Source of the DNA: Bordetella parapertussis | Lineage (GTDB): Bacteria > Pseudomonadota > Gammaproteobacteria > Burkholderiales > Burkholderiaceae_C | Reading direction: 5' to 3' | Assembly: GCA_945875935.1 (NCBI GenBank) | Contig: CAMCNE010000075.1 | Location: 1 to 10,739 of the forward strand | DNA length: 10,739 bases | Part shown: positions 1-6,760 of the stretch, piece after piece | Numbering within the stretch: position 1 is the stretch's first letter | Layout: every line of letters starts with the position of its first letter | Position numbers and translations under genes: made by a program | The notes under the pieces: generated by a model | What the model was told of the DNA's origin: nothing | Database searches by the model: none | The model's input: the letters and a program-made list of their open reading frames with translations, nothing else

Positions 1-524
1 TAGTTGCTCATCAAGCCCTGCACCGCGGGAGCCTGACCGTTGAGAAACTGTCCCCAGACCTCGGGCGTGGGGACCGCCGTGTCGTACAGACCCAGGGAAG
101 GTTCAGCCAGACGAGCCTGAATGTCGGTGAAGGTCTGCAGATTTTTCTCAAGGTACGAGCCCATCATGCCCTGCATGGTGTGGCCGTAGAAGCGGATGAT
201 CTGCGCGAGCATCTGGCTCGAGAACATCGGCACGCCGCCGGTTTCTTCTTCAAGAATGATCTGCAACAAGATGCTGCGGGTGAGATCTTCCGAGGTCTTG
301 GCGTCACGCACCAAGAAAGCCTCGCCCGACATCACCATTTTCTTGACGTCTGCCAGCGTGATGTAGCAGCTGGCGGTGGTGTCGTAGAGCCGCCGGTTGG
401 GGTACTTCTTCAGAACCCTGACGTCAGCGCCTTGGGGCTCGGCGTCCGGTGTCTGCGCGGGCTGCGGCTCATGCGGCGCGCTCGGTGATTTGGCATCTGC
501 GGTCGTTCGGCGGTTGGATGGCAT
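1..524 (-). CDS. phaR: Polyhydroxyalkanoate synthesis regulator PhaR, 5' part (runs off window)
   Basis: PhaR is a cytoplasmic DNA-binding regulator that senses polyhydroxybutyrate and represses phasin and PHA-synthesis genes. The reverse-strand frame is open from the ATG at 524 to the window edge, giving 174 residues and no stop. After a Pro/Ala-rich lead of about 34 residues comes the hallmark N-terminal DNA-binding segment, KKYPNRRLYDT at residues 39-49, followed by an ITLADVKKMV stretch. The central PHB-accumulation-regulatory domain follows (SEDLTRSILLQIILEEE, then FSSQMLAQIIRFYGHTMQGMMGSYLE). An AGGA ribosome-binding sequence sits about 7 nt before the ATG, which supports this start. 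The gene is transcribed away from hip and probably marks the border between the photosynthesis cluster and carbon-storage genes. Identity is firm from the motifs; the C-terminus is not visible. Confidence 0.93.
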   Translation of the reverse strand, partial: MPSNRRTTADAKSPSAPHEPQPAQTPDAEPQGADVRVLKKYPNRRLYDTTASCYITLADVKKMVMSGEAFLVRDAKTSEDLTRSILLQIILEEETGGVPMFSSQMLAQIIRFYGHTMQGMMGSYLEKNLQTFTDIQARLAEPSLGLYDTAVPTPEVWGQFLNGQAPAVQGLMSN

Positions 525-735
525 CAAAAATCCTGAGTGGAGCCTGCGCAGCGTTGCATAAGATTCTAGGAGCCGGCCGATCGGGGCCCACCCGGAGTAA
601 CGCGAGAGGCAGCTGCGCGACCACAGACCAGCGCATCGCCGAGCCGGAATGACCGAACACACCGATTGGGGCAGAATTTGTCATCCGATGCAGTTGTCGG
701 ACGTTAGAGAAGAACCCAACAACGGAGATTCCCTC
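525..735. other. Divergent phaR/hip intergenic region
   Basis: This 211-bp spacer separates two divergent genes and must hold the promoters of both. On the minus strand a TAGAAT hexamer (568-563) is a possible -10 for phaR, but no good -35 lies at the right distance. On the hip side I found no convincing -35/-10 pair and no TGT-N12-ACA operator. A weak 5-bp inverted repeat, TCCGA/TCGGA (684-688 and 697-701), lies about 35 bp before the hip start. GGAG at 724-727 is the hip ribosome-binding site, 8 nt from its ATG. Short open frames here look like chance. Confidence 0.4.
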
Positions 736-1050
736 ATGAGCAACACCAACCGTCGTACTTTCATGATGCAAGTGGTTGTCGGCGGCAGCGCCCTGGCCGC
801 AGCATCGCAGGCCACGGCAGCCACCATGGTCGCCGAGAGCGACGCAAATGCCGTGTCCCTGGGCTACAAGGCTGACACCACCAAGGTCGACGCCAAAAAG
901 TATCCCGCCCACAAGCCCGCGCAGATTTGCGGCAACTGTGCCCTGTTCCAGGGCAAGCCTACCGATGCAGCAGGCGGTTGCCCGTTGTTCGCAGGCAAGC
1001 AGGTCGCTACCAAGGGCTGGTGCAGCGCCCACGCACCCAAGGCCGCCTGA
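736..1050 (+). CDS. hip: High-potential iron-sulfur protein (HiPIP) precursor
   Basis: HiPIP is a small periplasmic [4Fe-4S] electron carrier; in many purple bacteria it passes electrons from the cytochrome bc1 complex to the reaction centre. The precursor has 104 residues. It opens with a twin-arginine signal (NRRTFM, residues 5-10), a short hydrophobic stretch and an Ala-rich region with a likely signal-peptidase site after ATA at 26-28, leaving about 76 mature residues. Cysteines C65, C68, C82 and C96 show the C-x2-C-x13-C-x13-C spacing expected for the cubane cluster. The family's conserved Gly-Tyr is G43-Y44, and GGCPLFAGK and KGWCSA are typical. Tat export fits a cofactor loaded before export. 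GGAG lies 8 nt before the ATG. The gene stands alone, divergent from phaR and convergent with the bch block. Its place next to pigment genes supports a role in photosynthetic electron transfer, though that role is inferred. HiPIPs of Rhodoferax-type bacteria look very similar from memory. Confidence 0.96.
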   Translation: MSNTNRRTFMMQVVVGGSALAAASQATAATMVAESDANAVSLGYKADTTKVDAKKYPAHKPAQICGNCALFQGKPTDAAGGCPLFAGKQVATKGWCSAHAPKAA

Positions 1051-1096
1051 TCTCGCGATCAGCTGCTTGGTGGGACGCATTCAGGGCGTCCCGATG

Positions 1097-1130
1097 AAAA
1101 GGCCGGAGCGCTACCACGCACCGGCCTTTT
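1097..1130. terminator. Bidirectional rho-independent terminator between hip and the bch block
   Basis: A perfect 10-bp inverted repeat, AAAAGGCCGG (1097-1106) and CCGGCCTTTT (1121-1130), encloses a 14-nt loop and is followed by more T residues. The GC-rich core flanked by A and T tracts works in either direction. It lies 46 nt after the hip stop codon and 15 nt beyond the stop of the convergent small membrane gene, so it can end both transcripts. Confidence 0.85.
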
Positions 1131-1145
1131 TCTTTGCCGCTGGCC

Positions 1146-1418
1146 TCAGCGCTGCCAACGACGCCAGACGTCGCTCCAGTGGGCCAGCCCCGAGGCCAGC
1201 AGCCACATCGATACCCAGACCCACCACGAGCCGCGGACCGCACTCAGCAAGGCCAGCATCAGGCACAGGCCTGAGACCCAGTTGGCGATGAATTCACTCC
1301 CGGGCACGCCCTTGCCGGTTCTTGCGCGGTAGAGCCACAAGCCCAGACCTTCGAGCAGCGTGACCGAGATCACCAGTGTGATCAAACGCTCCGGAGTCAG
1401 CCACTCGCCCCAGGACAT
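1146..1418 (-). CDS. Small three-helix membrane protein of unknown function, coupled to bchP
   Basis: I do not recognise a named family. The 90-residue protein is very hydrophobic, with about three likely membrane segments near residues 12-30, 44-61 and 65-80, joined by a short basic loop (YRARTGKGVP, 30-39). It ends in a Trp/Arg-rich tail (HWSDVWRRWQR) and has ten Trp residues, an aromatic load typical of membrane interfaces. The ATG at 1418 overlaps the bchP stop as TGATG, so translation is probably coupled to bchP. The frame continues upstream to about 1601, but that extension lies inside bchP and reads as shadow sequence. As the last gene of the bchG-carrier-bchP unit, it may assist bacteriochlorophyll synthesis or handling in the membrane, but this rests on position only. 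Similar small Leu/Ala/Trp-rich proteins may occur widely in proteobacteria without a link to photosynthesis. Confidence 0.75.
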   Translation of the reverse strand: MSWGEWLTPERLITLVISVTLLEGLGLWLYRARTGKGVPGSEFIANWVSGLCLMLALLSAVRGSWWVWVSMWLLASGLAHWSDVWRRWQR

Positions 1419-2647
1419 CAGGCGCGCGCGAAGCCCATCAAGTGCGCCATGTCCTTCAGGAAGATGCGCACATGGGCCATCGGCTTCTTGCGTGCCAATT
1501 CCTTGTTCATGTACGACTCGAAGGTCAGTTGCTGCACGTCTTTGTCCTCGCAGATCTTGACGAAGCTCTCGCGACGCTTGTCGTTCGAGTACCAGAACCA
1601 CTGCATGATGCCGAGCACGCGGAACACCGTTCCGTGAGCCTTCATGAAGCGCTTGCGAGCCAGCGCCAGCGACTTCACATTGCCAGTGCTCAACAGCGCC
1701 TCGACCGACTCGGCGGCCAGCCGGCCTCCGGCCATCGCGTAATAAATGCCTTCACCAGACGCTGGCGCCACCACGCCTGCCGCATCGCCAGCCAGCACCA
1801 CATCGCGGCCGTTGTCCCAGCAACGCAGTGGCTTCATCGGCAAGGGCGCGCCCTCGCGGCGCAGCGTTTCGGTGTTGCCGAGACCCGCGGCCGAACGCAG
1901 ATCGCCCACCGCGCCACGCAGCGAAAAACCCTTGTCAGCGCTGCCGGTGCCGATGCTCAGCGTGTCGCCATGAGGAAAGACCCAACCGTAGAAGTCTGGC
2001 GACACGCTGCCGCGGTAGTACACGTCGCAGCGCGAGCCGTCGTAACCGGCAGGCTTGACTTCAGGGGCTCGCACGATCTCGTGATAGGCAAACACGTACT
2101 CGGTGTCCTTGGCGCCCGGCACAGCCTGGCTGGCCACCTTGGACTTGGCGCCGTCGGCGCCGATGATGGTTCGCGCGCGCACGCTCACCAGTTGCCCCTC
2201 ACCGGTGCTGACCTCGTTGGCGCCGCGACGGTCGCGCCCGGTGCGGTCGAGGTAATGCACGACGCTCACGCCATCGTCATCGCGCGTGAGTTTCTCGAAG
2301 GTGCCTGAACGACGAACCGCGCCCGCCGAGGCCGCACGCTCGCGCAGCCATTCATCAAACACATCGCGGTCGACCATGCCGACGAACCCGTCTTCGATCG
2401 GAATGTCAACACGCTTGTCCTTGGGCGAGATCATGCGCGCCGAACGCGCCTTGGCCACCAGCAGTTCATCAGGGATCTCGAAGTCCTTGATCAGCCGCGG
2501 CGGGATGGCACCGCCGCAAGGTTTGATGCGACCGGCCCGGTCCAGCAGCATCACAGAGCGGCCTTGCCGCGCCAGATCGTGTGCAGCAGTCGCACCGGCG
2601 GGTCCACCGCCCACGATCACCACATCAAAAGTCTCATTGGAATTCAT
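1418..2647 (-). CDS. bchP: Geranylgeranyl diphosphate / geranylgeranyl-bacteriochlorophyll reductase BchP
   Basis: BchP is a flavin- and NADPH-type reductase that converts the geranylgeranyl tail of bacteriochlorophyll a to phytyl in three successive reductions at the cytoplasmic membrane. The protein has 409 residues, close to the family's usual 390-400. An N-terminal FAD-binding Rossmann motif is visible as VVIVGGGPAGATAA (GxGxxG at G13-G18). It is followed by a PCGGAIPP segment characteristic of this reductase family, and a second FAD motif, GDAAGVVAPASGEGIYYAM, begins at residue 287. I chose the ATG at 2647 because AAGG lies 8 nt upstream; an in-frame GTG at 2656 overlaps that ribosome site and is less likely. 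It follows the PucC-like gene after 62 nt and overlaps the next small gene by one base. The bchG-carrier-bchP order is known from other purple bacteria; no idi gene is inserted here. Confidence 0.95.
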   Translation of the reverse strand: MNSNETFDVVIVGGGPAGATAAHDLARQGRSVMLLDRAGRIKPCGGAIPPRLIKDFEIPDELLVAKARSARMISPKDKRVDIPIEDGFVGMVDRDVFDEWLRERAASAGAVRRSGTFEKLTRDDDGVSVVHYLDRTGRDRRGANEVSTGEGQLVSVRARTIIGADGAKSKVASQAVPGAKDTEYVFAYHEIVRAPEVKPAGYDGSRCDVYYRGSVSPDFYGWVFPHGDTLSIGTGSADKGFSLRGAVGDLRSAAGLGNTETLRREGAPLPMKPLRCWDNGRDVVLAGDAAGVVAPASGEGIYYAMAGGRLAAESVEALLSTGNVKSLALARKRFMKAHGTVFRVLGIMQWFWYSNDKRRESFVKICEDKDVQQLTFESYMNKELARKKPMAHVRIFLKDMAHLMGFARA

Positions 2648-2655
2648 GGCATTCA

Positions 2656-2659
2656 CCTT
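2656..2659 (-). promoter_or_regulatory. Ribosome-binding site deciding the bchP start
   Basis: On the minus strand AAGG (2659-2656) precedes the ATG at 2647 by 8 nt. The same stretch touches the alternative GTG codon at 2656-2654, which argues against use of that codon. Confidence 0.6.
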
Positions 2660-2709
2660 GATTTCATGGCGACGCTTCGGTCACCGGCTTGGGGGTTTTT
2701 CACGGCACT

Positions 2710-4125
2710 TCACTGAACAGACAGAACCGGCACACCGCTGCCGTGCGGTGGCTCGGAATCGACAAGTGATTTTTGAGACGGGCTTGGCAGCGCAATACTG
2801 CGAAAAGCCAGCCAGGCGGCCAGCACAAACAGCGCGGCCTCGAATGCAAATACGGCGGAGTAAGCGGGCCCGACCTCACCGATCAACCAGCGTGACAAGT
2901 CGCTCGCAGCGGTGCCGACCACCCCGCCCAAGCCGAAGGCCACCGCCTGAGCCGCACCCCACAGGCCCATGCGCACGCCCTCACGCGAGCGTTGACCTTG
3001 GCCGGCCAGGCTCATCATCGAGCCGATGGCGGCGATCGAAAACGCACCGTTGGCCGCGCCCATCACGAACACCGTGGCCGCCAGCGGCCAGGCGCCACCG
3101 GACAAGCCAGCGACCACCAGACCGAGCAGTGCCAGCGCTGAGGCCAGGCAGCCGCCCACCGTCCAGATACGCAAAGAACCCAAGCGCTCGCAACCGTGGC
3201 GAAGACCCAGCCGCGACAGCGCGCGCCCGAGCACACCACTGCCCGCCACGGCCACCAGCACCATGCCCAAAAGCACGCCACCATGCTGCACGCCAGACAG
3301 CTGAGTCGATTGGCCCGGCGTGTAGCCAAACACCGAACCTGCAAACGGCTCGAGGATCAGATCCTGCGAGCTGTAAGCCAGCATGGAGACAAACACGAAG
3401 ATGGTGAACCGGCGCGCCGCGTCGTCGCGCCAGACCTGAGACAGCGCCGCCGCGAAGGGAACCGCCGCGCTTTTCGGCTGCGCTGCACAGTCAGTCAGTC
3501 TTTGCTCATCTGCGCGACGCTCCAGTCCCCACAGCGCGATCAGCGTCAACGTGAACGCCAGCGCTGACACGCCGCCACTGACCATCAGCAGCCGCTCGGG
3601 CGTGTAGGGATCGAGCAATTTGCCAGCCACCCCAGCGGTGACGGCGAAGCCCACGATCATCATCATCCAGACGATGGTGGCGGCCGCGGCACGGCGGTTT
3701 TCAACCACGCGCTTGGCCAGCAGCACCAGCAGCGACGTGCCGCAGGCGCTCACACCCAATCCGATCATCGAAAAACCCAGCACCGCGAGCGCCATGCCGG
3801 CAGCTGGCTGAGTGGCCATCCACACGGTGGCGGCTGCCGAGGTGACCCCGCCAACCGCAAGCGTCGCCATGCCGCCGATCATCCAAGGGGTGCGGCGGCC
3901 ACCGATGTCGGAGCCGTGACCCATGCGTGGCCGCACCACCTGGATCAGGTAATGCAAGGCCACCAACACGCCCGGCAGCAGCGCCGGCAAAGCCAGCTCG
4001 ACCACCATCACACGGTTGAGGGTGGACGTGGTGATCACCACCACCGCGCCGAGACAGGCCTGAACCAGCCCCAGCCGCGCAATGTCCAGCCAGCCGAAAT
4101 TGCCGTTGGCCGTCGCAGCACTCAT
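2710..4125 (-). CDS. PucC/BCH2-family major facilitator protein, bchG-bchP linked (ORF427/428 type)
   Basis: This is a member of the PucC (BCH2) branch of the major facilitator superfamily, the proteins thought to deliver bacteriochlorophyll to antenna or reaction-centre apoproteins. In Rhodobacter the gene between bchG and bchP is known as ORF427/428 and was sometimes labelled a bacteriochlorophyll synthase chain. The product has 471 residues and is strongly hydrophobic throughout, with roughly twelve membrane helices expected. Diagnostic segments are TSTLNRVMVVEL near residues 33-44 and the cytoplasmic loop GHGSDIGGRRTPW at 69-81. Later come AYSSQDLILEPFAGSVFG and GAANGAFSIAAIGSM. The ATG at 4125 overlaps the bchG stop as ATGA, implying coupling; the frame stays open further upstream to 4359, but only inside bchG. 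The polar tail after about residue 445 is probably cytoplasmic. Family is firm; the exact cargo is inferred from its neighbours. Confidence 0.9.
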   Translation of the reverse strand: MSAATANGNFGWLDIARLGLVQACLGAVVVITTSTLNRVMVVELALPALLPGVLVALHYLIQVVRPRMGHGSDIGGRRTPWMIGGMATLAVGGVTSAAATVWMATQPAAGMALAVLGFSMIGLGVSACGTSLLVLLAKRVVENRRAAAATIVWMMMIVGFAVTAGVAGKLLDPYTPERLLMVSGGVSALAFTLTLIALWGLERRADEQRLTDCAAQPKSAAVPFAAALSQVWRDDAARRFTIFVFVSMLAYSSQDLILEPFAGSVFGYTPGQSTQLSGVQHGGVLLGMVLVAVAGSGVLGRALSRLGLRHGCERLGSLRIWTVGGCLASALALLGLVVAGLSGGAWPLAATVFVMGAANGAFSIAAIGSMMSLAGQGQRSREGVRMGLWGAAQAVAFGLGGVVGTAASDLSRWLIGEVGPAYSAVFAFEAALFVLAAWLAFRSIALPSPSQKSLVDSEPPHGSGVPVLSVQ

Positions 4126-5033
4126 GCCGCACTCACCAGAGAACGCAGGGCGAAGGCGCTGACCATCATGCCGCAGACAAACAGCGGCACACCAAAGCCG
4201 CTGTAGAAAAGTGCCTGCTTGATGGGATCTTTCAGGAAGCGCGCCATCAGCACGGCCTGGCCCACCATCAGACAACACACCGCGATGGCCTGGCCGTCGG
4301 CGCCCCAGTTCAGCAGCAGCAGCAAGACCGCCACCTGCGGAAGCATCATCACGGCACAAGCAACCTGCGCAGCGCGCTGAACACCGAGTTGCACAGGCAA
4401 CGAGCGCACGCCCATCACCCGGTCACCCTCGACCGCCTTGAAGTCGTTCAGCGTCATGATTCCGTGGGCGCCTGCGCTGTACAAACCGGCCAGCAAAAGC
4501 GATCGAGCGTCAGGCATCGATCCGCCCGCCATCACCGCCGCGCCGGTCACCCAAGCCAGGCCCTCATAACAAAGACCACACGCCGCGTTGCCCCACCAGC
4601 CGTTGAGTTTCAAACGCAGCGGCGGTGCGCTGTAGGCCCAGGCCAGCAAAAGACCGAGGGCGCCGGCCGCAAAGCCCCAGGTGCCGAGCGTGGCCGCCAC
4701 GGCCAGCGACAAGCACGTCCAGATGATGGCGATGTACAGCCCCCACATGCCCGGCATGCGACCTGAGGGAATCGGTCGGTTTGGCTCGTTGATGGCGTCC
4801 ACATGGCGATCAAACCAGTCATTGACCGCCTGGCTGCTGGCGCACACCAAGGGGCCGGCCAGCAAGATGCCGACGATGATGGTGAACCAGTGACCTTCGA
4901 ACGCGACGCCCGATGCGATCACGCCGCAGGAGAAGGCCCACATGGGCGGAAACCACGTGATGGGCTTGAGCAATTCAGCCACCACGCGCAGTTCAGGAAC
5001 CGCACGTGACGAGGGCAATGCTTTGGTCGACAT
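4122..5033 (-). CDS. bchG: Bacteriochlorophyll synthase (bacteriochlorophyllide a esterification) BchG
   Basis: BchG is a membrane prenyltransferase of the UbiA superfamily that joins geranylgeranyl (or phytyl) diphosphate to bacteriochlorophyllide a, the last assembly step before tail reduction by BchP. The protein has 303 residues, matching the family. The first Asp-rich motif is NDWFDRHVDAINEPNRPIPSGR from N71, with D72, D75 and D79 positioned to bind Mg-diphosphate. The second is LNDFKAVEGD, with D197 and D204. Most of the rest is hydrophobic helix, and the N-terminal LLKPITWFPPMWAF is typical of (bacterio)chlorophyll synthases. The start is uncertain: ATG at 5033 is preferred, ATG at 5042 is possible, and neither has a good Shine-Dalgarno. 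The still longer frame to 5069 would need a TTG inside the promoter. It is the first gene of its operon, divergent from crtI across a region with a PpsR-type operator. Confidence 0.94.
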   Translation of the reverse strand: MSTKALPSSRAVPELRVVAELLKPITWFPPMWAFSCGVIASGVAFEGHWFTIIVGILLAGPLVCASSQAVNDWFDRHVDAINEPNRPIPSGRMPGMWGLYIAIIWTCLSLAVAATLGTWGFAAGALGLLLAWAYSAPPLRLKLNGWWGNAACGLCYEGLAWVTGAAVMAGGSMPDARSLLLAGLYSAGAHGIMTLNDFKAVEGDRVMGVRSLPVQLGVQRAAQVACAVMMLPQVAVLLLLLNWGADGQAIAVCCLMVGQAVLMARFLKDPIKQALFYSGFGVPLFVCGMMVSAFALRSLVSAA

Positions 5034-5040
5034 GCGGGTC

Positions 5041-5069
5041 ATTCTGGGCTTGACACAAAATAGTGTCAA
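5041..5069 (-). promoter_or_regulatory. Candidate bchG promoter (TTGACA-N17-CAGAAT)
   Basis: On the minus strand TTGACA (5069-5064) is a perfect -35 hexamer, followed after 17 bp by CAGAAT (5046-5041), a 4/6 match to the -10. Transcription would then start near 5034, almost exactly at the ATG at 5033. This fits the lack of a ribosome-binding site but is unproven. Confidence 0.4.
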
Positions 5070-5077
5070 TCTAAACT
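5050..5077 (+). promoter_or_regulatory. Candidate crtI promoter (TTGACA-N16-TAAACT)
   Basis: A perfect -35 hexamer TTGACA (5050-5055) is followed after 16 bp by TAAACT (5072-5077), a 4/6 match to the -10. The PpsR-like operator covers the -10, so a bound repressor would block it. Transcription would start near 5084, leaving a leader of about 60 nt before crtI. Confidence 0.5.
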
Positions 5078-5084
5078 TACACTA
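5061..5084. promoter_or_regulatory. PpsR/CrtJ-type operator (TAGTGT-N12-ACACTA)
   Basis: TGT (5064-5066), 12 bases, then ACA (5079-5081) is an exact match to the TGT-N12-ACA recognition pattern of PpsR/CrtJ, the redox- and light-responsive regulator of photosynthesis genes in purple bacteria. Symmetry extends to 6-bp arms (TAGTGT/ACACTA), well beyond the minimum. It lies between bchG and crtI and overlaps both candidate promoters. No ppsR gene is in the window, so the regulator is inferred. Confidence 0.7.
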
Positions 5085-5144
5085 AGACGGGTTATCGAAA
5101 TCCCTCAGCAACCGCAACGCAGTCAGCGCGGAGACTCCACACCG

Positions 5145-6737
5145 ATGAAGCCAGCTTCCATCCTTGAGCACAACATGCTGGCCGCCGGTGACGATGTCAT
5201 TCGCACGTCAGCCGGACACAAACCCACCGCGCTGGTCATCGGCAGCGGCTTTGGCGGACTGGCCGCAGGGGTCCGACTGCAGGCCCTGGGCTATCAGGTG
5301 ACGGTGCTCGAAAAGCTCGACGCCCCGGGTGGTCGCGCCTATGTGCACCGTCAGGACGGCTACATCTTCGACGCGGGCCCCACCATCATCACCGTGCCCT
5401 TCATGCTCGAAGAGCTTTGGGCCTTGTGCGGCAAAAAGATGTCCGATGACATCGAACTGCGCGCACTCGATCCCTTCTATCGCATCCAGTTCGACGATGG
5501 CAGTCACTTCGACTACAACAACGATCTGGTCGCCATGCGCGCTGAGGTCGCACGTTTTTGTCCTGCGGACCTCGCCGGCTTTGACGACTTCATGGCCGAG
5601 TCGGACCGCTGCTACAAGCTCGGTTTCGAAGAACTCGCCACGGTGGCCTTCGACACCGTGGGCGACCTCATGGATGCGTTGCCGTCGATGGTGAAGATGC
5701 GCGCCTGGCGCAGCCTGTACTCCATGGCTGCCAAGCACTTGAGCAACGACAAGTTGCGCATCGTGATGAGCTTTCATCCGCTGCTGATCGGTGGCAATCC
5801 GTTTGCCGTGACCTGCGTCTACAGCCTGATCACCGCGCTGGAGCGCAAGTTCGGCGTGCACTGGGCGATGGGCGGCACCGGAGCGCTGGTCAAGGGGCTG
5901 GTCGGCCTGCTTGAAGGCAGCGGTGGGCGCCTGAGACTCAACTCAGAGGTGCGTCAAATCAACTGCGTGAGCGCGACATCAGGAAAGCCACGCGCCACCG
6001 GCGTCACCCTGGCCAGCGGCGAGCGCATCGATGCGGACATCGTCGTGTCCAACGCCGACACCGCCTGGACCTACCGCCATCTGATCTCGCCCGAGTACCG
6101 CAAACACTGGACCGACCGCAAGATCGACAAAGGCCGCTATTCGATGAGCCTGTTTGTCTGGTACTTCGGCACTGACTGCCAGTATCCCGACGTGCCGCAC
6201 CACATGATGGTGCTGGGTCCGCGCTATCGCGAGTTGCTCAACGACATCTTCAAGCATCAAGTGCTGGCCGAAGACTTCAGCCTGTACCTGCATCGTCCGA
6301 CGGCGTCCGATCCCTCGATGGCGCCCCCCGGTTGCGACACGTTCTACGTGCTGGCGCCGGTACCTCACCTCGACAGCGGAACCGACTGGCGCGCGCAGGC
6401 CGAGCCCTACCGGCAGGCGATTGCCGATGCGCTCGATCGCAAGGTGATGCCCGGCTTCCAAAAGCACATCGCCACCTCGCTGATGACGACACCGCAGGAT
6501 TTCCACGACCGCTTGCTGTCCTACAAGGGTGCGGCTTTCGGGCTGGAGCCCGTCCTGCTGCAAAGCGCCTGGTTCAGGCCGCACAACCGCAGCGAGGACA
6601 TCGACGGGCTGTTCATGGTCGGCGCCAGCACCCACCCGGGCGCGGGTGTGCCGGGCGTGCTGGGCTCGGCCAAGGCGCTCGAATCGGTGGTGCCCCAGGC
6701 CTCATCCTTCGCAACGAACACGGCTCGTCGTTCCTGA
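5145..6737 (+). CDS. crtI: Phytoene desaturase CrtI
   Basis: CrtI is an FAD-dependent, membrane-associated desaturase that introduces successive double bonds into phytoene, giving neurosporene (three steps) or lycopene (four steps). The protein has 530 residues. After a 27-residue leader comes the FAD-binding fold, LVIGSGFGGLAAG (GxGxxG at 33-38), with ribose-binding E56 in VLEKLDAPGGRAY. The RDGYIFDAGPT-like segment appears as QDGYIFDAGPTIIT. The C-terminal CrtI signature is GASTHPGAGVPGVLGSAKALE from residue 493. GGAG at 5130-5133 lies 11 nt before the ATG, slightly long; Met11 is an alternative start with a poorer site. It begins the crtI-crtB unit, with crtB 23 nt downstream, and lies divergent from bchG behind the PpsR-type operator. 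CrtA, CrtC and CrtD nearby fit a neurosporene/spheroidene route, although related betaproteobacterial CrtI enzymes are known to do both three and four steps. Confidence 0.96.
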   Translation: MKPASILEHNMLAAGDDVIRTSAGHKPTALVIGSGFGGLAAGVRLQALGYQVTVLEKLDAPGGRAYVHRQDGYIFDAGPTIITVPFMLEELWALCGKKMSDDIELRALDPFYRIQFDDGSHFDYNNDLVAMRAEVARFCPADLAGFDDFMAESDRCYKLGFEELATVAFDTVGDLMDALPSMVKMRAWRSLYSMAAKHLSNDKLRIVMSFHPLLIGGNPFAVTCVYSLITALERKFGVHWAMGGTGALVKGLVGLLEGSGGRLRLNSEVRQINCVSATSGKPRATGVTLASGERIDADIVVSNADTAWTYRHLISPEYRKHWTDRKIDKGRYSMSLFVWYFGTDCQYPDVPHHMMVLGPRYRELLNDIFKHQVLAEDFSLYLHRPTASDPSMAPPGCDTFYVLAPVPHLDSGTDWRAQAEPYRQAIADALDRKVMPGFQKHIATSLMTTPQDFHDRLLSYKGAAFGLEPVLLQSAWFRPHNRSEDIDGLFMVGASTHPGAGVPGVLGSAKALESVVPQASSFATNTARRS

Positions 6738-6760
6738 GCCCTCACCCCATCGGAATTCGC

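Noticed and set aside
684..701. Inverted repeat TCCGA-N8-TCGGA upstream of hip as an operator
   Set aside because: Arms of only 5 bp in a GC-rich region are expected by chance, and they match no regulator site I know.
469..1080. 203-residue minus-strand frame covering hip and the phaR/hip spacer
   Set aside because: It runs antisense to a well-supported HiPIP gene, overlaps phaR on the same strand in a different frame, and shows only Cys/Gly-rich shadow sequence.
1442..2308. 288-residue plus-strand frame opposite bchP
   Set aside because: Antisense shadow of a firmly identified gene, with His/Ala/Arg-rich composition and no motif.
4126..4359. N-terminal extension of the PucC-like frame to 549 residues
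   Set aside because: It lies wholly inside bchG in another frame, reads as low-complexity shadow, and the ATGA junction at 4125 gives a normal PucC-family start. The contrast with crtC is that here a good ATG exists at the gene border.
6332..6760. Upstream extension of the crtB frame inside crtI
   Set aside because: Arg/Ala/Gly-rich shadow of crtI; crtB has its own ATG at 6761 beyond the crtI stop.
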